Assembly (NCBI GenBank): GCA_007120055.1
Contig: SKOL01000364.1
Span: 1-6,607 of the forward strand
Direction of reading: 5' to 3'
Source: Anaerobacillus sp.
GTDB lineage: Bacteria; Bacillota; Bacilli; Bacillales_H; Anaerobacillaceae
Length of the DNA stretch: 6,607 nucleotides
In this document: positions 5,628 to 6,607 of the stretch, one piece after another
Numbering within the stretch: position 1 is the stretch's first letter
Layout: every line of letters starts with the position of its first letter
Program-made: the position numbers and the translations under genes
Notes under the pieces: model-generated
The model's input: the letters and a program-made list of their open reading frames with translations, nothing else
What the model was told of the DNA's origin: nothing
The model's database searches: none

Positions 5628-6494
5628 TTACATAAATTCAGTTAATAATCCATCGAATGTGTCTTTTTCAAGCGAGATGTTTTGCTTCACGAGCCCAGTT
5701 TCAGAGAAACCATTTACTAACTGCTCATAAGATGGACGTTCTTTATTTTGGTATATTAACCCTGTAACTAAACCGTCATGATCCATTAATGTGTTCACAG
5801 CTTGCGTACGGTTTGCTGGGTCATAGTCTTCAATCGAATCTAACTTCGTAATGTTTTCTTTAAACCACTCATACGTATTCACTTTATTAAATGTTACGCA
5901 CGGGCTAAACACATTAATTAACGAGAACCCTTTATGGTTAATTCCTTGTTCAATAAGAGAAGTTAACTCTTTTAAATCGCTTGAAAAGCTTTGTGCAACA
6001 AATCCAGCACCAGAAGAGATTGCTAACTCCATAATACTAATCTGAGACTCAATAGAACCTGTCGGTGTACTTTTCGTCTTGAATCCTTCCGCACTACGTG
6101 GTGAAGTTTGACCTTTTGTTAAACCGTAAATGTGGTTATCCATAACAATATAAGTAACATCGATGTTTCTTCTAATTGCATGAACTGTATGAGCCATTCC
6201 GATCGCAAAACCGTCACCATCTCCACCGGAAGCAATAACAGTTAAGTCGCGATTAGCCATTTTTACTCCTTGAGCAATAGGTAACGAACGACCATGTATA
6301 CTGTGAAACCCATATGAATTAATATACCCTGAAATACGACCAGAACATCCAATTCCTGAAACTACTGCAAGGTTTTCTGGCTCAAGTCCAACATTCGCTG
6401 ATGCTCTCTGAATAGCAGCCTGCACTGAGAAATCTCCACAACCTGGACACCAATTCGGCTTGATATTATTTCGGAAGTCTTTGAATGTAGCCAT
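5628..6494 (-). CDS. korB: 2-oxoacid:ferredoxin oxidoreductase, beta subunit (KorB type)
   Basis: This is the thiamine-diphosphate-binding subunit of an enzyme that decarboxylates a 2-oxoacid to its acyl-CoA and passes electrons to ferredoxin. In Bacillaceae the pair is usually annotated as acting on 2-oxoglutarate, but the substrate cannot be read from sequence alone. The protein has 288 residues, normal for the two-subunit class. Likely [4Fe-4S] ligands are Cys16 and Cys19 (WCPGCGD), Cys50 (GIGCSGR) and Cys199 (FSPCVTFNK). The ThDP/Mg site is GGDGDG (90-95) with Asp92 and, after the usual gap, Asn120 in MDNHIYGLTKGQTSP. The IHGRSLPIAQGVK stretch (66-78) is characteristic. The ATG directly abuts the korA stop (TAAATG), and AAGGAG (6509-6504) lies inside the end of korA with 9 bases between, so the pair is surely one operon. 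All key residues are intact. Confidence 0.95.
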   Translation of the reverse strand: MATFKDFRNNIKPNWCPGCGDFSVQAAIQRASANVGLEPENLAVVSGIGCSGRISGYINSYGFHSIHGRSLPIAQGVKMANRDLTVIASGGDGDGFAIGMAHTVHAIRRNIDVTYIVMDNHIYGLTKGQTSPRSAEGFKTKSTPTGSIESQISIMELAISSGAGFVAQSFSSDLKELTSLIEQGINHKGFSLINVFSPCVTFNKVNTYEWFKENITKLDSIEDYDPANRTQAVNTLMDHDGLVTGLIYQNKERPSYEQLVNGFSETGLVKQNISLEKDTFDGLLTEFM

Positions 6495-6607
6495 TTATAA
6501 CAACTCCTTGCATTGAGTATAAATTTCAGAAGGTAAGAATGGATTTCCATCATACTTTAATACATTTTCTAACTTACAATTAACATTCATTTTAATGATG
6601 TTTGCTA
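6495..6607 (-). CDS. korA: 2-oxoacid:ferredoxin oxidoreductase, alpha subunit (KorA type), C-terminal 36 residues only
   Basis: The frame enters from the right edge and runs 36 codons to a TAA (6497-6495) placed immediately before the korB ATG. Its sequence includes KMNVNCKLENVLKYDGNPF and ends PSEIYTQCKELL. This is the typical end of KorA-type alpha subunits, where a (V/N)...YDGNPF motif precedes a short helix. KorA carries the pyrimidine-binding domain for ThDP and forms the catalytic dimer with KorB. The identification rests on this tail and on the neighbour. The gene's start, promoter and gamma-like N-terminal domain are outside the window. Confidence 0.88.
   Translation of the reverse strand, partial: ANIIKMNVNCKLENVLKYDGNPFLPSEIYTQCKELL

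Overview
This window comes from a low-GC, endospore-forming Firmicute, most probably a member of the Bacillaceae. The gene order, the strong AAGGAGG-type ribosome binding sites, the U-tailed hairpin terminators and the spore coat gene cotE all point there. Species cannot be named from this sequence. The block matches the conserved Bacillus neighbourhood tdh / miaB / ricA (ymcA) / cotE that normally leads to mutS, with a two-subunit 2-oxoacid:ferredoxin oxidoreductase (korA-korB) upstream. Every convincing gene is on the minus strand, so transcription runs from high to low coordinates.

In transcription order: the last 36 codons of korA (6607-6495) are followed with no gap by korB (6494-5628) and a strong terminator. 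A SigA-like promoter then precedes tdh (5353-4313), which has its own terminator. The adjacent kbl gene often paired with tdh is missing. In its place is a gap of about 490 bp that holds a composite of direct and inverted repeats (3932-4205) and then a good SigA-like promoter for miaB. miaB (3825-2281) and ricA (2281-1865) overlap by one base and end at a bidirectional hairpin terminator. A gap of 412 bp carries a candidate SigK promoter for cotE (1452-880), which ends in its own terminator. The last gene, running off the left edge (614-1), is the N-terminal part of a phiEco32-like COOH-NH2 ligase (amidoligase). It is preceded by a long, U-tailed, attenuator-like hairpin.

Functionally the window mixes ferredoxin-linked oxidation of a 2-oxoacid (KorAB), threonine breakdown (Tdh), tRNA A37 methylthiolation (MiaB), an RNase Y / sporulation regulator (RicA) and spore coat morphogenesis (CotE). 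The amidoligase next to cotE is the least understood gene. Peptide-bond-forming chemistry on the spore surface is a reasonable but untested idea. The most unusual non-coding signals are the attenuator-like hairpin before the amidoligase gene, an exact 20-base repeat in opposite orientations on either side of the cotE block, and the repeat composite between miaB and tdh.
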